From Monoraphidium neglectum (lineage: Eukaryota; Chlorophyta; Chlorophyceae; Sphaeropleales; Selenastraceae), in the NCBI RefSeq assembly GCF_000611645.1, contig NW_014013439.1:22207-37658 (forward strand): 15,452 nucleotides of DNA. Reading direction: 5' to 3'. Below, in pieces: positions 9,533-15,452 of this stretch. The notes beneath the pieces are model-generated. The model did not search any database and was not told where the DNA came from. It saw nothing but the letters and a program-made list of their open reading frames with translations. Positions within the stretch are counted from its first letter, which is position 1. Each line of letters begins with the position of its first letter. A program made the position numbers and the translations under genes.

Positions 9533-10659
9533 ACGCGCTCGCACGGGGAAGCAATCGCATTGCACATGCACAGTGTGTGCACATGCAGGTGCAAAATGCA
9601 TGTATGTAATTGAGCATGCGCTCGTAGGTCAATGCACATGCATGCTTGGCAGGGACCAACAGCGACATGGGTAGCATGCGCATGTTTGACCAGTCAATCA
9701 GTGAATATGGCCGCGTTCCATAGCGCCGCATGGCACATGCGCGCATGTTGGCATCCGGCATGGCAAGGAGCACATGGGCGCGCATGGGCACTGCATGATC
9801 TTGAATTGAGCGGGCATGCGTGGGGCCGGGGACTCACGTGAAGGAGTCGAGGGAGCGGCGGCGGGCGCTCTCCCCTGGGTGGACATATGGGCACACCTTC
9901 CTGCAATTTCGCATCGCCGCACGTGGTTGTGGGCAGTTGAACATGGCCACGGGGAAGGGGGGACATCGGGAGCAGCAGATCGGGTTTAGTGAGGCGTCAG
10001 GCCAAGGGCCGTTGAGCTGTGCTGCCGGCGCGACCACGCACATCAAGGCAGTCCGGGACCACCCTGGCGCTCACCAGTCGTGGGAGGTGCGCTGCGCACA
10101 TGGCAGCACCTGCGCATGCGCGCCGCAGTGATACGGGGGGAGGGGCGGCGGCGAGGTTTTGAGGGCTGGGGTTGGAGGTGGAAGCGGGAGCGTGATCTTT
10201 CACGGATATTTGTGGGCAGTCCGGATGATGAATCAGCGCTCGCATAACATCGTGCGCCGCAGCAGTTGGTGCCCTTCATGCCGCCCTTATGCGTCGCCAC
10301 CAACCTTGTAGTAGGCTATCCTGAAAGAGTCGTCCTGCCAAAGATCAAGGTCCAGGGGAGATCCCTCCTGCTTGCCGGCAGCCCCGCCAGAAGGCAGCGG
10401 CATCGCCGAGGCAGCGGCCCCTGTGGCTTGGGGGTCGGGGTCCTTTGGCATGAGCAGCATGTCTGCAGCCTGCGGATCGGCGTGAGGTAGGTCAGATAAG
10501 AAATCTTTCAGCATTCGCTTCACCCGGGGCCAAGTTGGCATGCATTCAAAGCATCTGTGCGCAGGATCCACAACGACAAGCGCCGCGCTGCTGGCGACTG
10601 TAGGCGCAAGCAGCCCAAACGCTCACCTGGTCCAGCGCTGCGCAACTCGCTTGTTTCAT
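7931..10659 (-). CDS. RR-TZF CCCH tandem zinc-finger protein (7 exons)
   Basis: Exons on the minus strand: 10659-10627, 10469-10305, 10109-10075, 9900-9838, 9415-9346, 9152-9069 and 8857-7931. They splice in frame to 458 residues. The core is the plant-type RR-TZF domain: FRIAYYKVLPC leading into C70-x5-H76-x4-C81-x3-H85 (HDWKVCPYVHPGESARRR), then C105-x8-C114-x5-C120-x3-H124, then AHNVFEVWLHPDRYKT and C141-x5-C147-x4-C152-x3-H156 (VCFFAH). In land plants this family binds AU-rich mRNA, promotes its decay and shuttles between nucleus and cytoplasmic granules. The long tail (from about 165) is Ala/Pro-rich, with a helical segment near EVLQVLLQQAEESSRRAAA and no known domain. The first exon (MKQASCAALDQ) rests on CAG|GTGAGC and a CTGAC...CCGCAG acceptor, with G at -3. 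The alternative is to start at ATG 10541 with no first intron (471 residues). All three zinc-binding modules are interrupted by introns. Confidence 0.85.
9416..9837 (-). repeat. Zinc-finger gene intron with (TG)19 and CATG-rich segment
   Basis: This intron separates the RR module (C-x5-H-x4-C-x3-H) from the first C-x8-C-x5-C-x3-H finger. It contains an uninterrupted TG run at 9492-9529 (CA on the sense strand). From about 9560 to 9825 there is an unusually dense set of CATG, GCATG and TGCATG words, about 17 copies of CATG. The intron ends are GTGAGT and CCAAAG on the sense strand. Confidence 0.8.
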
Positions 10660-12034
10660 ATCTCAAATAAATCTTGAATATTCCTCAGGCAGCGGTCGTG
10701 GCCGGTGTCTCCTTGACGCAGACCCGGTGCGCGCGGGACCAAGTGTGGAGCAAATCGTGTGCAGGCCCGCGTCGTGATGTTGAAAACAAACAAAATGAGT
10801 TGAAAAGCATGTCATATGGGCCGTGTCGCAATGGTGGAGGCCGATTTGACCTGGTTGATTTTCATGCAGATTTGCTCCTTTGAAATATTTTAGTCAGCAC
10901 CCCCGCCGTGGCACACCTGCCTCCGCCCTCCACCCAGGCCGCACCGTGCCGCTGGCTGGACATCCTCTTTACTGCTGGGCTTATGCAACGCTGCAAACTG
11001 CTGTGCCAGGACAACCCACGGCATGAACGGAGAGGGAGGCAAGGTAATCACTGGCTTGGTCAAGCACTGAAACAAATTCGAGGCAACATTGCTGCAAATC
11101 GGATCAGATTTCAGTGAGATCCAGGGCCAAACACCCCTACTGCAAATCCAAATACTGTGGGAGGCATAGTTGATTTTGGCTGGGTCAGTTGCATAATCAA
11201 ATCTCGTCGCCGGCAGGCAGACTGTTGACACATCTCTGAGATAGGCGTTGTTGCTCGCCCGCCAGGCAGCCCGTGATTTTGGGATGCACAATATGTGGTG
11301 CAGCGCATGAGTGGTGACACAGTGTACTGACGGGGGGTTTGGCGCATGCCAGGCCCCTGAGGGCGAGAGCATCTGCCACTCATCAAGCCCTATCGTCAGA
11401 CCTGTGCTGCCAGTCCATGCACCCGTTTTGTAGTGCCCTCAGCATGAAAGCACAGCCGACGAGCGATTTTGCCCTGGTGCCGCGCCTGGAGACCGTGCTG
11501 AGTTGCGTAAAGCCGCCTGATACGATGGCTCTGCTAAGCATGGCGTGCTCTGCTCGGATCAGCGGGCTGCACAGCTCCGGGGCACAGGCCTTGCGGATTA
11601 CGAAGTGGAGTGAACCCAACCAAACAAACCATGTGGGCGTTGCGGAAAAAGAGCTGGCCACACAACAAGCAGCGAGCAGGGGCCCCTGCGGATGCCAGGC
11701 ACACGTCCGCACACACCAACACACACGCACACACACACACACATAAACATGTCAACAACAGTGCAACACCTCATTACCAGTCCTGAGCGCACGTTTGCAG
11801 CGGCTGGACCAGCGATGCCTTAAAATTTGATGATGATGATCAGGCCTCATAAGGCACGACAGCGAGAAAATGCGTCGCTTCAACAGGTGTGCAGCCTGGA
11901 CTGCGACAGGGGGTCGTGCTCTGACTGAACGAACGGAGTCGGGGTATACAAAACACAAGGGCCGGGTGCCAGGATTGACACGGCCACGCCTCAAGAGGCA
12001 TGGGCGTCGGCACCCTGCCGCGGCCCGGCGCGCC
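10660..12034. other. Gene-free stretch between the zinc-finger and zinc-knuckle genes
   Basis: This holds the upstream region of the zinc-finger gene and, from 12034 down, the 3' UTR of the CXIP4-like gene. It is lower in GC than the flanking exons, especially 10640-11330. A CA-rich microsatellite lies at about 11701-11745. The longest reasonable open frame is on the minus strand at 11742-11383, with a protein-like middle part (CSPLIRAEHAMLSRAIVSGG), but it has no recognised domain and no clear partner exons. I annotate no gene. Confidence 0.5.
11701..11745. repeat. CA-rich microsatellite
   Basis: An imperfect ACACAC tract with CG and CA interruptions, between two minus-strand genes. It creates short Cys/Val and His/Thr open frames that are not coding. 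Confidence 0.8.
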
Positions 12035-13287
12035 TCAGGGGGATCGGCTCCTGCGCGACCGCTTCTTGTCCTTGTCCTTCCGCCTCTTCTCCTTCTTCTC
12101 CCGCTTGTCTTTCTTCTCCTTCTTGGACCTCTTGCTCTTCTGCTCTTTGCTGGAGCTGTGTCGCTTGCGCTTCTGCACAAGGCGAGGGGTTGGGGCGACG
12201 CCAAGCACGGCAAGAGCTGGTCAGCACAGGGCGAAGGGATCCGTGTGCGCAGGGCCTGTTCTTCCGCCAAGATGCAGACTTTTGTCGGAGGCAGGCTAAG
12301 GCACAAAAGTAGCCAAGCCGTTGACTGTGGGCAGCGCAATCCACCACAATCGATCATGGCTGCACAATATTTGAGGCCGTGTGCCCCTGCCGCGCAGCCT
12401 CCGGCCAGCCTGCCTGCACTGCCTTGCTCTTCAGCCCCCGCCCCGCCCCCGCTCCCGCCCACCTTGCCGCTGCCGTCGCTGTCGCTGCCGTCCGACCCGC
12501 TGCTCGACCCTGATACGCCCCCGCTGGATAGCAGCTCCAGCGCGTCCGCATCATCCGCCTCGGTCAGCAGCGGCAGCGCCCCGCGCGCCGCCAGGGAGTC
12601 CTCCCTGCCCTCCGCGGCCGCCGCTGCCGCAGCGAGGTTGCGGCACTGCTTCGTGAGGTGCCCGAGGCCGCCGCAGACCTTGCAGGCGCCGCGGTTGGTG
12701 GCGCCGCCGCCCGTGGAGGCCTTCGCCAGGGCCTTGAGGCCTTCGTAGTCGGTGACCGCCGGCTGGTAGCCAGCTGGAGGGGGTCGGGCGCAGGGCCAGG
12801 GGGCGGGTGCAGTTGGCGTGGAGGGGGGGGGGTACAGGGAGATGTCGTGCCGCTGTCGCGGGCGGCGGTCTGTCGGCGCGGCTGCGCAGCACCGACGGTG
12901 CCACTGATGGCGCCCGCACCGGCGCCCGCATGGCTCTTGCGCGGCCAACACTGGGTAGCTATCGCCGCAATCGACCAGCCAAAAGGCCACCAACACAAGG
13001 AGCGTGAAGCAAGCGCGGTCGACGTCGAGGTCGCGCCCCAGATCCAGCGCCACCCGCTCACTGGCCGCCATAAGCTCCTGCGCGCGCTGCTGCTTCTCCT
13101 TACGGCTGCCCCGCTTGTGGCCTGGCGCATACAGAGCCTCCTCGACCGCCGTGTTGGCGCCCATCCCCTGTTCCAGGCCAATCGTGTTGGCCCATATGCC
13201 CGTGACCTGCAGCGCATTGCTGGGATTCGGGGCGTAGAGCCGCACAGGCAGCGGCACAGGGGCGGCGGTGAGGCGGCGGCGCAGCAT
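12035..13287 (-). CDS. CXIP4: CXIP4-like CCHC zinc-knuckle protein
   Basis: Exons on the minus strand: 13287-13062, 12773-12463 and 12172-12035, giving 224 residues and a TGA stop. The junctions are GCCA|GTGAGC with CTCCAG|CTGGC, and GGCAAG|GTGGGC with TGTGCAG|AAG. Three blocks occur in the same order as in plant CAX-interacting protein 4: an N-terminal ALQVTGIWANTIG block (26-38), then DYEGLKALAKAS leading to a CCHC knuckle C106-x2-C109-x4-H114-x4-C119 (CKVCGGLGHLTKQCRN), then a Ser/Asp-rich acidic linker and a Lys/Arg-rich tail (180-224) ending RSRRSRSP. CXIP4 was described in Arabidopsis as an interactor of the CAX1 H+/Ca2+ exchanger. The zinc knuckle and SR-like basic tail fit a nuclear RNA-associated role, which I infer. 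The start at 13287 best fits the family, but the frame stays open upstream through a CTG repeat to 13656, so a longer N terminus cannot be excluded. Confidence 0.8.
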
Positions 13288-13363
13288 CGGGGCAGGGCAC
13301 GCCAGGAAGGCTGGACAAGGCACGAGGGGCTTGCGTGCACGGTGTGCGCCAGATGCGCACAGC

Positions 13364-13455
<92 letters not shown>

Positions 13456-13818
13456 GCAACTGCGCGGTGGCAGCGAGCGTGAACGGCATGCATGCAGCAG
13501 CTGAACGTCTCCTTGTTCGATTAGATCACACCTGGCGCGGACCCGGTTATATTGGGGCTTGAGCCTTCCCGTACTCATGGCTGCCTGCCTAGACCGTGTT
13601 GATTGGTTGATCTGTTGTAAAGCCTGATCAAATCGTCTTTCAAGTCGCATGCACAATTAATATCATAACACGATGTGCGGGGCCGCCTGCAAGGGCATCA
13701 AAGTGAGAGATGCTGGTTGGCACCCTGGTGACAGCGGGAGCAGAGGGAAATAGTGGCCCTGACAGCCGAGCGCGCCCTGTACGCCGTACATTTTGATAGC
13801 TTCACATTGATCGTCATC
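13288..13818. promoter_or_regulatory. Divergent upstream region of CXIP4-like and SQD1 genes
   Basis: The two start codons (13287 minus, 13819 plus) are about 530 bases apart and point away from each other, so both promoters and 5' UTRs must lie here unless upstream exons exist. The centre (about 13540-13700) is AT-richer, with TTATATTGG at about 13547 and AATTAATATCATAAC near 13655 as possible TATA-like elements. No specific motif can be assigned. Confidence 0.4.
13366..13452 (-). repeat. Pure (CAG)29 / (CTG)29 tract upstream of the CXIP4-like start
   Basis: Twenty-nine uninterrupted CAG units on the plus strand read as CTG on the sense strand of the minus-strand gene, ending about 79 bases before its ATG. 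It probably lies in the 5' UTR. In the frame of the gene it would read as poly-Leu, and in another frame, from ATG 13489, as poly-Ala. Confidence 0.95.

Positions 13819-15452
<1,634 letters not shown>

Noticed and set aside
10539..10541. ATG 10541 as the preferred start of the zinc-finger gene
   Set aside because: It remains possible, but it has T at -3, and the preceding sequence has a good donor at 10626 and a branch-like CTGAC plus CCGCAG acceptor at 10470, which favour the start at 10659.
13100..13489. Poly-Ala, poly-Cys and poly-Ser frames around the CAG tract
   Set aside because: A repeat without stop codons is open in every frame. Only the flanking family-matching sequence supports coding, and that starts at 13287.
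11752..13656. Single 634-codon minus-strand frame as one intronless gene
   Set aside because: It contains the real exons 1 and 2 of the CXIP4-like gene, but reads through both introns. Family similarity and splice sites support three exons and the basic tail in a different frame.

Overview
This looks like nuclear DNA from a GC-rich unicellular green alga, probably chlorophyte. The genes are split by many short introns that mostly start GTGAG or GTGCG and end in pyrimidine-CAG. Coding exons are GC-rich. CAG/CTG and TG/CA microsatellites are common. The clearest products are plant-type: a chloroplast sulfolipid enzyme, a plant-type RR-TZF zinc-finger protein and a CXIP4-like zinc-knuckle protein. 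I see no prokaryotic, viral, transposon, CRISPR, rRNA or tRNA signal. All gene models were spliced by hand from reading frame, splice consensus and family similarity.

Layout. (1) 1-1598, plus strand: the 3' end of an unrecognised gene (four exons, 178 residues in the window). (2) 5616-1919, minus strand: a 12-exon gene for a 564-residue WD40 propeller of the EED/FIE (Polycomb PRC2) and LRWD1 class, with a glutamine-rich insertion and a polyglutamine tail. (3) 5795-6542, plus strand: a weak candidate gene divergent from (2). (4) 6543-7930: no gene recognised; it probably holds the 3' UTR of gene (5). (5) 10659-7931, minus strand: a 7-exon RR-TZF CCCH zinc-finger gene (458 residues). (6) 10660-12034: no gene recognised. 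(7) 13287-12035, minus strand: a 3-exon CXIP4-like CCHC zinc-knuckle gene (224 residues), with a pure (CTG)29 run on its sense strand just upstream of the start codon. (8) 13819 to beyond the window, plus strand: the 5' half of SQD1, UDP-sulfoquinovose synthase, with its plastid transit peptide. It is divergent from (7).

The genes do not form a pathway. Three are likely regulators of chromatin or RNA and one is a metabolic enzyme, which is ordinary for an algal nuclear contig. I do not see a new multi-gene system. The unusual content lies in how repeats and introns are placed: a strand-flipped CAG/CTG hairpin inside a coding exon, a CTG tract at a translation start, zinc fingers all cut by introns, and an intron dense in CATG.
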